NCBI RefSeq assembly: GCF_000787835.1 | Contig: NZ_BBPP01000026.1 | Coordinates: 62,769-119,531, forward strand | Length of the DNA stretch: 56,763 nt | Direction of reading: 5' to 3' | Origin: Streptacidiphilus melanogenes | GTDB lineage: Bacteria > Actinomycetota > Actinomycetes > Streptomycetales > Streptomycetaceae | Part shown: positions 10,341-19,557 of the stretch, piece by piece | Layout: each line of letters opens with the position of its first letter | Numbering within the stretch: position 1 is the stretch's first letter | Notes under the pieces: model-generated | Database searches by the model: none | Seen by the model: the letters and a program-made list of their open reading frames with translations, nothing else | Told to the model about the DNA's origin: nothing | Translations under genes and position numbers: made by a program

Positions 10341-11459
10341 TCAACGATGCATCCGGGCCACCCAGGCGGCCGGGTTGTGGATCTCCTCCCGCGTGGGGAG
10401 GGTGTTCGGGGACGTCCAGACCTTGTTGAAGCCCTCCATCCCGACGGCGTCCAGCACCGCGTTCACGAAGACGGCTCCGTCCTGGTACTGACGCAGCTTC
10501 GCGTCCATGCCGAGCAGACGCCGCAGCAACTGGTCCATCCGGCTCGCGCCCTTGGCGCGCCGCTGCTGGAACTTCTCGCGGATCTCGCCGACGGACGGCA
10601 CGACCTGCGGCCCCACCCCGTCCATCACCACGTCGGCGTGGCCCTCCAGCAGCGACATCACGGCCGTCAGCCGGCCGAGGATCTCCCGCTGGGTCGGCGT
10701 CTGGACGACCTCGACCAGGTTCTCCGGCTTCTGCCCGCCCTCGGTGAGGGCCTCGCGCAGCCGCTCGAAGAGCGTGCCCGGGTCGATCTCGGTCTCGGCG
10801 AGGAACGCCTGGATCTCCCCCTCGATGTGGTCCCGCAGCCACGGCACCGCCGTGAACTGGGTCCGGTGGGTCTCCTCGTGCAGGCAGACCCACAGCCGGA
10901 AGTCGTGCGGGTCCACGTCCAGCTCCCGCTCGACGGCGACGATGTTCGGCGCGACCAGCAGCAGCCGTCCCGGCGGGGTGGCCGGCCTGCCGTCCTCGAA
11001 GGCGGAGAGGTCGGCCGGCACGTCCGCCGGCGCGAAGGTCTCGTACTGCCCGAGCACCTTGGTGGACAGGAACGACAGCACCAGCCCGAGCTCGACGCCG
11101 GTCATCTTGCTGCCGACCGCGCTCATCGCCGCCCCGCCCGGCAGGTTCGCCCGCCGGGCGGCGAGCTTGCCCGTGAGCGGGCTGATGACGGTCCGGAACC
11201 CGGCCACGTTCGCCTTGATCCACCCCGGCCGGTCCACGACGAGCACGGGGGTGTTGCTCTCCGGCGCGCCCATGCGCGTGTACGCGCGCACGTGCTCCTC
11301 CGCCTCGCGGGCGTGGGTCCGGAGCTCGGCGACGACGGCACGTGCCTCCTCCCGCGTCACCTCCGGTCCCGGCCGCACGAGGCGGGTCGCCGTGGCGACC
11401 GCGAGGTCCCAGTCGATCATGTCCGTGCCGTTGCTGCTGCTGCCGCTGGCGCTCGTCAT
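10341..11459 (-). CDS. Zinc-dependent metalloprotease of the F420-biosynthesis-associated DUF2342 family
   Basis: A 372-residue protein with a clear zinc-metalloprotease motif H-E-E-T-H at 194-198 (context C-L-H-E-E-T-H-R-T-Q-F). It matches a conserved actinobacterial family annotated as zinc-dependent metalloprotease or coenzyme F420 biosynthesis-associated; substrate and role are unknown. I choose the ATG at 11459, giving M-T-S-A-S-G; upstream in-frame codons extend into the dacB intergenic region. It lies between dacB and tilS on the same strand. Confidence 0.8.
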   Translation of the reverse strand: MTSASGSSSNGTDMIDWDLAVATATRLVRPGPEVTREEARAVVAELRTHAREAEEHVRAYTRMGAPESNTPVLVVDRPGWIKANVAGFRTVISPLTGKLAARRANLPGGAAMSAVGSKMTGVELGLVLSFLSTKVLGQYETFAPADVPADLSAFEDGRPATPPGRLLLVAPNIVAVERELDVDPHDFRLWVCLHEETHRTQFTAVPWLRDHIEGEIQAFLAETEIDPGTLFERLREALTEGGQKPENLVEVVQTPTQREILGRLTAVMSLLEGHADVVMDGVGPQVVPSVGEIREKFQQRRAKGASRMDQLLRRLLGMDAKLRQYQDGAVFVNAVLDAVGMEGFNKVWTSPNTLPTREEIHNPAAWVARMHR

Positions 11460-11568
11460 GCGTTCAACCGTACGTTCTCCCGGCCGGTTCGGGCAGCAGC
11501 GTCGCACGATCGAGGAGTCGCACCGCCCGGGTCCCGCCCGACCCGTGGCCCGGGGCGTCGCCGGGGTG

Positions 11569-13230
11569 TCAGCCGCAGCCGCAGGTCGCCAGGCGGGAGG
11601 CCAGGACGTCGAGCGCCGCGCGGACCGCGTCCTGACCGCCGTCCCCCTTCGACATGAAGGCGAACGCCAGCAGCCGGCCGCTGCGGTCCACCACCAGACC
11701 CGCGAGCGTGTTGACCGACGTCAGGCTGCCCGTCTTCGCCCGGACGATGCCGAGGCCGGCCTCGCTCCCGTCGCCGCCGTAGCGGTTGTCGAGGGTGCCC
11801 GTGAAGCCCGCGATCGGGAGGCCGCTGACGACGCTGCGCAGCTCGGGGTGGGCCGGGGAGGCGTCCAGGACCAGAAGCTGCGTCAGCACCGCCGCCGGAA
11901 TGCCGTCCGCGGGGCTCAGGCCGCTGGAGTCGGCCAGGTGGGTCGAGCCGAGCTGGATGCCGAGCCCGGCGAGCCTCGCCGTCACCGCTGCCCCGGCGTT
12001 GGTGAAGGTCGCCGACTTGCCGGAGGCGAGGGCCACGGCGTGGCCGAGGGTCTCGGCGATGTCGTTGTCACTGTTGGTCAGCATCCGCTCGACGATGTCG
12101 CTCAGCGGCCCGCTCTGGACCTGCGCGAGCTGCGTCGCGTTCGCGGGGGCGGTCGCCTGGGACGGGGAGGTGTCGACGTCGACGCCGTCCGCCGCCAGCG
12201 CTGCGGCGAACACGTCTGCGGCGTGTGCGGCGGGATCGGAGTAGCGGGGGGCGTCCTCCGTGCTGGTCGGATCGAGGCGGCCCTCGTCAGCGGTGAGGGC
12301 CTGGACCAGCGCGATGTTCCCGTTGACCCCGATGGGGTGGAGGGCGGGCTCGGAGAAGAGCGAGATGTCGTAGTGCAGCTGGATCCGCTGGTGCCCACCG
12401 CCGGAAGGCGAGGCGGTCGTCGAGGCCTTCGCCGAGGTGCCTGTGGCGGCGGACGGGCTCGCCTGGGCGGCCCGCAGGGCGGCCGCCGTCGCCGCCGCGA
12501 GGGCGGTGAGGCTGTCGTGGCCGCTCGACGCGGTCAGCGTCGGGTCGCCGCCGCCGACCAGGGTCAGGCCCGTGGCCGCGTCGCCGACGACCTCGGTGGT
12601 GAAGCGGTGGTCCGGCCCCAGGAGGCTCAGCGCGGCGGTCGCCGTGGCGATCTTGTTCGTGGAGGCGGGCTCCTGGGCCTGGTCCGCACCGGAGCTGTAG
12701 AGGGTGCGGCCGTCGCTGACGTCCACCACGGAGGCGGTGACATGGCCGAGCACGGGGACGCCCATCGGCCCGGCGAGCGCGCCGCCGAGGCCGGAGGCGG
12801 TCGGCAGGGTGCCGGACCCGCCGGCGGGGGCGAGCACGTCCGCGGCGTCGTGCCAGGCGGGGCCGGCGGGCTTCGGCGCGCTCGGCCGACCGCCCGGGTG
12901 GGCCGCGGCGACGGGACGCCCGGTGGCGAGCGCCCGCTCGCTCACCCGCTGGCCGCCCTGCCAGGGCCCGGCCGCGGCGATGCTGACGACGGCCAGCACA
13001 AGCCCACTGCCTGCGGCGACGCCGACGACCCAGCGGGTCGGCGCATACGCGTACCGCCGCCCGTACCGTGCGCCGTACGGCCGCCCGTACTCCCGCCACG
13101 CCCGCTCGGCCGAACGCAGCGCGGACGCGCGTATCGGCTCCGTCCGCTCCACCGCCTGCCGTGCGGCCTGCATCGCGACACGTCTCGCCGTCGCGACCGC
13201 CCGGCCTCCACGGTCCGCCCAGTTGCCCAT
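11569..13230 (-). CDS. dacB: D-alanyl-D-alanine carboxypeptidase/endopeptidase (PBP4, peptidase S13)
   Basis: Class C penicillin-binding protein that trims or cleaves peptidoglycan cross-links outside the membrane. About 65 cytoplasmic residues rich in Arg/Tyr precede one membrane helix at 66-88. The catalytic domain carries S-T-N-K (Ser190, Lys193), S-D-N (387-389) and K-T-G (499-501), all intact. The start at 13230 (M-G-N-W-A-D) has GGAAGG upstream; an in-frame ATG at 13245 is an alternative. It is divergent from ppa across a 78-base shared promoter region, a synteny common in Streptomyces. Confidence 0.92.
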   Translation of the reverse strand: MGNWADRGGRAVATARRVAMQAARQAVERTEPIRASALRSAERAWREYGRPYGARYGRRYAYAPTRWVVGVAAGSGLVLAVVSIAAAGPWQGGQRVSERALATGRPVAAAHPGGRPSAPKPAGPAWHDAADVLAPAGGSGTLPTASGLGGALAGPMGVPVLGHVTASVVDVSDGRTLYSSGADQAQEPASTNKIATATAALSLLGPDHRFTTEVVGDAATGLTLVGGGDPTLTASSGHDSLTALAAATAAALRAAQASPSAATGTSAKASTTASPSGGGHQRIQLHYDISLFSEPALHPIGVNGNIALVQALTADEGRLDPTSTEDAPRYSDPAAHAADVFAAALAADGVDVDTSPSQATAPANATQLAQVQSGPLSDIVERMLTNSDNDIAETLGHAVALASGKSATFTNAGAAVTARLAGLGIQLGSTHLADSSGLSPADGIPAAVLTQLLVLDASPAHPELRSVVSGLPIAGFTGTLDNRYGGDGSEAGLGIVRAKTGSLTSVNTLAGLVVDRSGRLLAFAFMSKGDGGQDAVRAALDVLASRLATCGCG

Positions 13231-13308
13231 CCGGCCCTTCCCCATTCCTGAGCACTCCACGCCGTAGGAGACACTATTGGCTGCAACCACTGATATTGGA
13301 GGAGAGCT

Positions 13309-13803
13309 GTGGAGTTCGACGTCACGATCGAGATCCCGAAGGGTTCGCGGAACAAGTACGAGGTCGACCACGAGACTGGTCGCATCTACCTCGACCGCAT
13401 GCTCTTCACCTCGACCCGCTACCCGGCCGACTACGGCTTCGTCGACGGGACCCTCGGCGAGGACGGCGACCCGCTGGACGCGCTCGTCATCCTGGAGGAG
13501 CCCACCTTCCCCGGCTGCGTCATCAAGTGCCGCGCCATCGGGATGTTCCACATGACCGACGAGGCGGGCGGCGACGACAAGCTGCTCTGCGTCCCGGCCT
13601 CGGACCCGCGCTGGGAGCACCTGCGCGACATCCACCACGTCTCGGAGTTCGACCGCCTCGAGATCCAGCACTTCTTCGAGGTCTACAAGGATCTGGAGCC
13701 GGGCAAGTCCGTCGAGGGCGCCCACTGGGTCGGCCGCCAGGAGGCGGAGGAGGAGATCACCAACTCCATCAAGCGCCTCGCCGAGTCCGGCAAGAGCCAC
13801 TGA
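13309..13803 (+). CDS. ppa: Inorganic pyrophosphatase
   Basis: Soluble family I pyrophosphatase of 164 residues hydrolysing PPi to phosphate. The metal-binding core D-G-D-P-L-D-A-L is intact, with the flanking K-Y-E-V-D, Y-P-A-D-Y-G-F and Y-K-D-L-E-P-G-K motifs. The start is GTG at 13309 with GGAGGAG 6 bases upstream. It is followed by two stable hairpins before a convergent gene. Confidence 0.97.
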   Translation: MEFDVTIEIPKGSRNKYEVDHETGRIYLDRMLFTSTRYPADYGFVDGTLGEDGDPLDALVILEEPTFPGCVIKCRAIGMFHMTDEAGGDDKLLCVPASDPRWEHLRDIHHVSEFDRLEIQHFFEVYKDLEPGKSVEGAHWVGRQEAEEEITNSIKRLAESGKSH

Positions 13804-13827
13804 CCAGCGGCAGAAGGCACGACCGAC

Positions 13828-13891
13828 GCCGCCGTCCCTCCGCACCGGACGGCGGCCGCACCTGAGCCCGGCGGACCCGCGTCCGCCGGGC
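13828..13891. terminator. Two tandem hairpins between convergent genes
   Basis: GCCGCCGTCC (13828-13837) pairs with GGACGGCGGC (13847-13856). GCCCGGCGGAC (13866-13876) pairs with GTCCGCCGGGC (13881-13891) around a CCGC loop. They lie between the ppa stop and the convergent zinc-ribbon gene and are probably bidirectional terminators without T tracts. Confidence 0.65.
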
Positions 13892-13906
13892 TCCGTGCGT
13901 GACGGC

Positions 13907-14125
13907 TCACGCCTTGTACAGGTCGAGGCCGTCGTTCATGAACAGCTGCACGTAGCCGCAGTTCCAGCAGATCAGGCCGGTGGCCGACTCGTTCGCCCAG
14001 CCGAGGTTCAGCAACTCCATGCCGGAGCTGTTCAGCTTCACCTCGCGGTCGCGGAAGACGTCCCCCTGACAGAAGCCGCACCTGATCCACTTGTCGCCGA
14101 TCGCCGCGCGCACGGGCTTGGCCAC
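13907..14125 (-). CDS. Small zinc-ribbon protein, conserved hypothetical
   Basis: A 72-residue protein with two CxxC knuckles, Cys16/Cys19 and Cys53/Cys56, likely binding one zinc. It starts at GTG 14125 with GGGAG upstream (V-A-K-P-V-R-A-A-I-G). No catalytic motif is present. The type occurs widely in Streptomyces without an assigned function. Confidence 0.7.
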   Translation of the reverse strand: MAKPVRAAIGDKWIRCGFCQGDVFRDREVKLNSSGMELLNLGWANESATGLICWNCGYVQLFMNDGLDLYKA

Positions 14126-14306
14126 GTTCTCCCACCTCTCCTACGGTCCACCCGACCTGTGCGGCGGCCAGGGCGGGCCGCCGTGTCACACCCCGGGTAT
14201 GACAAATGTCCTGCCCGAGTCAGGACGCCTGTTTCTGCCGCGGCGGCTCCCTTCCGCGGGAAGCTCGTGGTCGTCAGGGAGAGACGACGTCCAGGGGGAG
14301 ACCACC

Positions 14307-14777
14307 ATGGCGATCAGCCAGCTCAGCACCACGTTCACCTTCAGGCGGACTGCGCCGGCGCCGCTGGAGCCGGGTGAGATCAAGCCGCTGTCGCCGTGGT
14401 TCTTCGCCTTCGAGGGCCTGATGGGCGCAGCCTTCGACATCCTCAAGCTGCACCCGGACGCATGGATGGCACTCGTCGCGCTGGGTCTGGTCAACATGAC
14501 GGTCGGCTTCACGGTGTTCGGACGTCGCCGCAAGCTGCTGCGGGCCATGCTGAAGAACGGTCGCAGCCGGAAGATCCTCGTCGGTCTGATCGCCCTGCGG
14601 GTGGGCGTCCACGCCGCGCTGGGCGCGCTCGGCACTCAGGTGGAGGGGACGGCCGGGCATCTGGCCATGGCCGTGGCGATGACCGGCGCGACGGTCGCAC
14701 TGCTCTGGTACGACCAGCGAGTGACGTTCCGTGCGCTCGGGCTCGCCCCGACGGCGGCTGAGCCCCAGCACGCCTGA
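14307..14777 (+). CDS. Small integral membrane protein, unknown function
   Basis: A 156-residue protein with about four hydrophobic segments (near 30-45, 52-70, 90-112 and 120-140) separated by a basic loop R-R-R-K-L-L-R. The ATG at 14307 is preceded by GGGGAG at 14295-14300, a good ribosome site. I do not recognise a family. Confidence 0.65.
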   Translation: MAISQLSTTFTFRRTAPAPLEPGEIKPLSPWFFAFEGLMGAAFDILKLHPDAWMALVALGLVNMTVGFTVFGRRRKLLRAMLKNGRSRKILVGLIALRVGVHAALGALGTQVEGTAGHLAMAVAMTGATVALLWYDQRVTFRALGLAPTAAEPQHA

Positions 14778-15300
14778 CCCGGACGCGGGCTACGCGGGCC
14801 GCCCGGCGGCCCTGCCCGGCCGACCACGGGAGAGGCGGGGCCCCCGGGCGCGCCTCGACTCCCGCTGCGGCGAACGCCTGCTTCGCTGGACCAGGTCCAC
14901 CCAGGAGCTGAGGCTCTACCACCCGACCGGCCAGCTGCTGTTCCCGACCGTCGGCACCCCGGCCCCCGTCGGCTACGTCCACGAGGCCCTGCGTCGGCAC
15001 CCCGTCGCGGAGCTGGTTCTCTACCGGGAGATCCGGCCGCGCGAGCCGGCCCGGGAGAGCATGCGCCTGGCCTTCCTGGACGCCGAGGGGCTCCGGCTCT
15101 TCGAACTGTCCGCCTGGACGGCCGACTGGAGCTCCGTCGCCTGGATCGCCGCAGCGGCGGGACTCGCCTTCGCTCGGTACGAGCTCCCTACCGTGACCAA
15201 GCGGGAGCTGCCGGGCCGGTCCGGCCTGGTCAGTGACGCACTCTTCCCCTGGCGCGCCGCCGCCTGGCGGGCGACCCGCTCCTGGCGGCCCGGCGAGTGA
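14731..15300 (+). CDS. Hypothetical protein overlapping the preceding gene
   Basis: The reading frame ends at 15300. From about residue 45 its composition is protein-like (L-R-W-T-R-S-T-Q-E-L-R-L-Y-H-P-T-G, later R-Y-E-L-P-T-V-T-K-R-E-L). The first ~45 codons are Pro/Arg-rich and overlap the upstream gene, so the true start may lie later at a non-ATG codon; no good ribosome site decides it. No family recognised. Confidence 0.5.
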   Translation: MRSGSPRRRLSPSTPDPDAGYAGRPAALPGRPRERRGPRARLDSRCGERLLRWTRSTQELRLYHPTGQLLFPTVGTPAPVGYVHEALRRHPVAELVLYREIRPREPARESMRLAFLDAEGLRLFELSAWTADWSSVAWIAAAAGLAFARYELPTVTKRELPGRSGLVSDALFPWRAAAWRATRSWRPGE

Positions 15301-15318
15301 GTCCGGGTCCGGTGGTGC

Positions 15319-16494
15319 TCAGGGACGGGCGTAGAAGGCCGGGGTGCCCATGATCCAGAGGGAGGCGGTCTTGACGACGTCGCCCGTGTGCGGGGCCTCG
15401 ATGATGGTGTCGTCGCCGGTGAAGAGGGCGACGTGGAAGATGCCCTGCGGACTGCCGTCGTGGGACCAGAAGACCAGGTCACCGGGTTGCAGCTGACGGT
15501 AGGTCTCCGGGTGGGACTGCGCGTACTGGTCGGCGGCGTAGTGCGGCAGCTCGACGCCCGCGCGCTGCCAGGCGCGCATGGTCAGGCCCGAGCAGTCGTA
15601 GTTCTGCGGGCCCGCGCCGCCCCAGACGTACGGAAGGCCGAGGGCCGCTCGCGCGAAGGCCAGCACGCTGTGGACGTCGCCGGGCGCGGGCGGAGGCGGC
15701 GGGGACGCCTGCTGCTTGGCCAGGGCGGCCAGCGCGGCCAGCTTGGCTTCCTGCGCGGCGAGCGCCTCGGCGTGGGCCTCCGTCAGCTGGAGCGCGATCC
15801 GCTGGGCCTCGGCGAGGCCCTGGAGCAGTGCGGTGTGCTGCGTGTCCAGCGCGGCGACCTGCGCCTGCTGGGCGGCCAGCTGCTGCTGGGCGGCCGTCCG
15901 GGCGGCCGCGACCTTGGCCGTCGCGGCGGCAGCCGCGCGGTTGGCCTGCTGGGCCACGGCGTCCGCGCGCGCGGCCTGCGCAGCGGCGGCGACGGCCTGC
16001 CGCAACGCGCCCTGCGCCTGCTGGGCCACGCCCTGTGCGGCCTCCGCCGCGAGCTCCGCGGCGTGCGGGCTCCGGGCGGCAAGGAGCCCCGCGAAGCCGG
16101 CCAGCTGCGGCGTCCCGCCGTCCCGGTACTGCTGCGCGGCCAGCGCGCCGACCACGTCCCGTGCGCCGCGCTCCGCGAGGTCCGCGGCGCGGGCCGCGAC
16201 GGAGGTCGCGGTGGCCTGGGTGGCGGCCTTCTGCTGCGCGACGACGGCGCCGTTGTACGCCTCCACCGCGGACTCCACCCGCACGTCCGTCGCCGCCTCC
16301 GCGCTCCGCGCGGCGACGAGCTGCGTCTCGACGGCCTCCACCTGCGCCTGCGCGGCCTGCGCGGCACTCTGCGCAGACGCGAGCCGCCCCGCGGACGGCC
16401 CACCCGGCCCGTTGTCGGCGACGGCCCGCGGCGCGGCGAGGACGGCTGCGAGCAGCAGCGTGGCGGATGCGAGTGCGACGGTACGGCGGTTCAC
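15319..16494 (-). CDS. Secreted NlpC/P60 peptidoglycan endopeptidase with coiled-coil stalk
   Basis: A 391-residue secreted cell-wall hydrolase of the RipA/P60 type, cutting within the stem peptide. A signal peptide (about 1-26) is followed by a long Ala/Gln-rich coiled coil (about 35-255), a Pro stretch and a C-terminal NlpC/P60 domain. The catalytic Cys301 is in Y-D-C-S-G-L, His354 in F-H-V-A-L-F, and the third polar residue His369 in A-P-H-T-G. The coiled coil probably autoinhibits or positions the domain. The stop is 19 bases from the convergent hypothetical gene. Confidence 0.9.
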   Translation of the reverse strand: MNRRTVALASATLLLAAVLAAPRAVADNGPGGPSAGRLASAQSAAQAAQAQVEAVETQLVAARSAEAATDVRVESAVEAYNGAVVAQQKAATQATATSVAARAADLAERGARDVVGALAAQQYRDGGTPQLAGFAGLLAARSPHAAELAAEAAQGVAQQAQGALRQAVAAAAQAARADAVAQQANRAAAAATAKVAAARTAAQQQLAAQQAQVAALDTQHTALLQGLAEAQRIALQLTEAHAEALAAQEAKLAALAALAKQQASPPPPPAPGDVHSVLAFARAALGLPYVWGGAGPQNYDCSGLTMRAWQRAGVELPHYAADQYAQSHPETYRQLQPGDLVFWSHDGSPQGIFHVALFTGDDTIIEAPHTGDVVKTASLWIMGTPAFYARP

Positions 16495-16814
16495 ACTCTC
16501 AAGTCTGGCTGCCCGTCAGAAATCCGTACCGCCGAGAGGTCCGGTCGGGTGACGCGTCGTCAGCTGCATGGCCGCCTGACCGGCGGCACCCGCCTGGCTG
16601 CATACGGGCACCGGTCACGCCGGCTCCCGGCCGGAGGCCGGGGCCGGGCGGCTCCCCATCGACGGCGAGAGCTCACGCGCCACCAGACCGGGCCCCGGCC
16701 CTGGACAACCCGCCGAGCACTCAAGCCCGGAACGGCTCCCCGCCGGAGGCCGAGGTCAGGTGGCTTCCCGCCGAAGGCTCGGGAGGGCAGGCGCCGGAGG
16801 TGGCCGCCGGCGGC
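16495..16814. other. Gene-free 320-bp spacer with imperfect GC-rich repeats
   Basis: No convincing reading frame. Three imperfect copies of a unit resembling GGCTCCCCGCCGGAGGCCG occur near 16621-16641, 16733-16755 and 16761-16783. Each could form a small hairpin. The spacer presumably holds the promoter of the NlpC/P60 gene (minus strand, near 16500) and the transcript end of the membrane-protein gene starting at 17801. Confidence 0.4.
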
Positions 16815-17801
16815 CTACAGGCTGCTGCGGCGGCGGCCGGCGGCCACCGCGCGGCGGCGGCGGGCGGCGGCGCGGCGGCGGGCGGATTCGGCGGTACCGG
16901 TGGCCGGCTTCGGGCCGTGCTTGACCGCGAGGCGGTTCAGGCGGGCGAGCTTCTGGACGCGGGTCTGGTCGAGGGGGGCGTAGGCGGCGTGTTCGAGCCG
17001 GGCGGCCACCCGGTGGCCCCAGCGCTCCGCGAAGAGGTGGGCGCGGGACGGCTCCTGGCCCGGCGGCGTGGGCTTGCCCGCGATGAGGTCGAAGAACCAG
17101 GTGCGGGCGGCGTCCGCCCTGCGGTGCCAGCGGGCCTCCCGGCGCCTCGCGCGAGCGAACTTGCGCGGGCGGTAGGTGTAGCGCCAGCGCGCCCAGGGGC
17201 TTCGCGGGCGGGCCAGGCGCATCGCGGCGATCCAGGAGAGGCCCGGCACCATGATGCCGAGCATGCCGCTCCAGAACTTGCCCTTGAGCAGCGCGACCAC
17301 CGTGAAGAACGCGTTGACGGAGATGACCGCGATCGCGCCCCAGCGCACCGGCGTGCCCGGGCTGACACCGAGCGGGAGATAGCCGATCAGCAGCAGCGCG
17401 GCGAAGAGGATGCCGATGATCACCGCGTCGACGGACTTGCGGCCCTGCTCGCTCCAGTAGACGTCCTCCAGGTGCAGCAGCAGGGCGAACTCGTCCAGGA
17501 CCAGCCCGCAGCCGATGCCGAAGATCAGCCCGGCCACGTCGATCCATGGGTGCGTGCCGTCCGTCGCGAAGACCGTGAAGCCGGCGGCGAGCAGGAAGAA
17601 GACCCCGAAGACCACGTGGTGGATGTGCAGGCCGCCGGGGGTGACGTTGCCCGGCCACCACCTCACGCCGCGTCTGATCATCCGGACGCTGAACCGGATG
17701 AACAGGAACGAGCCGATGAACCCGACCAGCAGCAGGAAGAGCGGCTGCTTGCCGGGGTCCTGGATGTGGTGGGTGTAGTAGCCCCAGAAATGGCCGTGCA
17801 T
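16815..17801 (-). CDS. Integral membrane protein with His-rich motifs and Arg-rich tail
   Basis: A 328-residue protein. The first ~215 residues hold about five to six membrane helices with conserved-looking polar motifs Y-T-H-H-I-Q-D, G-L-H-I-H-H and D-E-F-A-L-L-L-H-L-E-D inside hydrophobic stretches, suggesting a metal- or ligand-binding site in the membrane. The last ~110 residues are very basic (Arg/Ala), likely cytoplasmic. The ATG overlaps the stop of the ThrE-like gene by one base (TGATG), so the two are translationally coupled. Function unknown; a partner role in export is only suggested by coupling. Confidence 0.7.
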   Translation of the reverse strand: MHGHFWGYYTHHIQDPGKQPLFLLLVGFIGSFLFIRFSVRMIRRGVRWWPGNVTPGGLHIHHVVFGVFFLLAAGFTVFATDGTHPWIDVAGLIFGIGCGLVLDEFALLLHLEDVYWSEQGRKSVDAVIIGILFAALLLIGYLPLGVSPGTPVRWGAIAVISVNAFFTVVALLKGKFWSGMLGIMVPGLSWIAAMRLARPRSPWARWRYTYRPRKFARARRREARWHRRADAARTWFFDLIAGKPTPPGQEPSRAHLFAERWGHRVAARLEHAAYAPLDQTRVQKLARLNRLAVKHGPKPATGTAESARRRAAARRRRAVAAGRRRSSL

Positions 17802-19477
17802 CAGAAGCCTCGGGTGCGCTTGGCCGCGCCGCGCTGCTTCGGGCCGCCGATCACGCCCTGGGGGATCTTCAGGAAGAGGCGGGCCAGCTCGCCGCCGAGG
17901 TTGACGCCGACGGCCAGCGCCAGGGCCAGCGCGGCCGCGCGGATCACCGAGAGCAGGCCCTGGATAGGCTCGTTCTGGGTGAAGGAGAGCAGCCCGAGGT
18001 AGATCACCGAGCCCGGCAGCAGCGGGCCGAGGGCCGCCGTCACGTACGGGAGCGAGGACGCGTAGCGGTAGCGGGAGGCCAACTGGCCGAAGAGGCCGAC
18101 GACGGTGGCGGCGACGGCCGTGCAGACGATGGCGGAGATGCCGGCGTGCCGCAGCACCCCGAAGGTGGTCCAGCCGACTCCGCCGAGCACGGTGACGATC
18201 GGCAGCACCTGACGGGAGGTCTGCAGCAGGACGGCGAAGCAGAGCGTCAGCGCCATCGCCGCCGGCAGTTGGATCAGCGGGGCGGACTGCTGCGCGAAGG
18301 TCTGCTCCGGGTGCAGGCTCGCACCGAAGTTGACGCCGATGTACAGCACCAGCGTCACGCCCAGCACGATGCCGACGACGAGGTAGAGGACCTCGAGCAG
18401 CCGGGCGGCCGCGGTGATGTAGAAGCCGGTCAGGCCGTCGGCCACGGCCGCGACGAGGGCGCGGCCCGGCAGCAGCGCGTACAGGCCGCCGGTGATGACG
18501 ACGGAGCCGCGCAGGTCGGAGCCGATCAGGGTGAGCCCCACGCCGAGACCCGCGGCCGGGGTGGCCGCGATGACGAACTGGTAGAACTCCGGCAGGCCGC
18601 GGGTGGAGATCAGCCAAGCCAGCCGGTCGCCGATCACGGAGGCGACGAACGCGCAGAGCAGCACCAGCCATGCCTGCCCGTCGGCCTTGCCGCCGACCAG
18701 CATCGTCGCCGCGCCCGCGAGCGCGCCGGTGGCCAGCGAGAGCACCCAGGTCGGATAAGGGTGCCGGTTGCGGCGGATCTCGGCGAGCCGGCCGTAGGCC
18801 TCCTCGACGCCGACCCGCTCGGAGGTGATGTCGGCGACGAGCCGGTAGACCGAGGCGAGCCGGGTGTAGTCGGAACCGCGTCGCCGCACCACACGGGTGG
18901 AGGTGACCGGCGGCTCGACCAGCGAGGGCTGGTAGGTGATCGCGATCAGCGTGAAGGTGACCTGCGGCTCGCAGCGGTCGAGACCCAGCGCGTGGGAGAC
19001 GCCCAGCATGGCCGCCTCGACGTCCTCGGCGGCCTCACCGCTGGCCAGCAGCAGCTCGCCGATGCGCAGCGTCAGGTCGAGCACGCGGGCGATCTTGGGC
19101 GCGGTCACCTCCGCGGCGCGTTCCTCCGACTCGCTGCGTTCGAAGGCGGGGCGCTCGGACATCGGCGTGCGCAGCAGCGTGCGCATCCGGTCCGGCCAGG
19201 GGGCCTCGCCGGGCGCGCCGCGGCGCAGGTCCCGGCGCAGGGCCTCGACCGGGATGCCCATGGTCGGGGTGTAGCCGAAGCGCGCCCAGTCCTCGTCCGG
19301 GGCCTCCTCCTCGGAGGCCTCCAGGGAGGCCGGCGTGGTGCCGACGGGTCCGGTGGGACCGAGCAGCCCGGGGGTGACCGTCAACTCGTCCTCGGTCTGC
19401 TCCCCGGCCTGCTCCTCTGTTTCCTGCTCCGGCTGCTCCGGCTGCTCGGGCTCTCCTGGCCGCACGCCCTCGGGCAC
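17801..19477 (-). CDS. Threonine/serine exporter family protein (ThrE-like)
   Basis: A 558-residue protein. An acidic N-terminal tail of ~110 residues is followed by a soluble ThrE-type domain (L-R-I-G-E-L-L-L-A-S-G-E-A-A-E-D-V) and then about ten membrane helices, matching the fused two-domain ThrE architecture of actinobacteria that exports Thr/Ser. The start is GTG at 19477 with GGGGAG upstream. It is coupled to the next membrane-protein gene through TGATG. Substrate assignment rests on family only. Confidence 0.85.
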   Translation of the reverse strand: MPEGVRPGEPEQPEQPEQETEEQAGEQTEDELTVTPGLLGPTGPVGTTPASLEASEEEAPDEDWARFGYTPTMGIPVEALRRDLRRGAPGEAPWPDRMRTLLRTPMSERPAFERSESEERAAEVTAPKIARVLDLTLRIGELLLASGEAAEDVEAAMLGVSHALGLDRCEPQVTFTLIAITYQPSLVEPPVTSTRVVRRRGSDYTRLASVYRLVADITSERVGVEEAYGRLAEIRRNRHPYPTWVLSLATGALAGAATMLVGGKADGQAWLVLLCAFVASVIGDRLAWLISTRGLPEFYQFVIAATPAAGLGVGLTLIGSDLRGSVVITGGLYALLPGRALVAAVADGLTGFYITAAARLLEVLYLVVGIVLGVTLVLYIGVNFGASLHPEQTFAQQSAPLIQLPAAMALTLCFAVLLQTSRQVLPIVTVLGGVGWTTFGVLRHAGISAIVCTAVAATVVGLFGQLASRYRYASSLPYVTAALGPLLPGSVIYLGLLSFTQNEPIQGLLSVIRAAALALALAVGVNLGGELARLFLKIPQGVIGGPKQRGAAKRTRGF

Positions 19478-19557
19478 CTACCGCTCCCCTCGTACTCTGG
19501 CTCTTACCTTGCCTGATCACGAGGGGAGACGCACACTCCGGTCCGGAGCGGGGCGGC

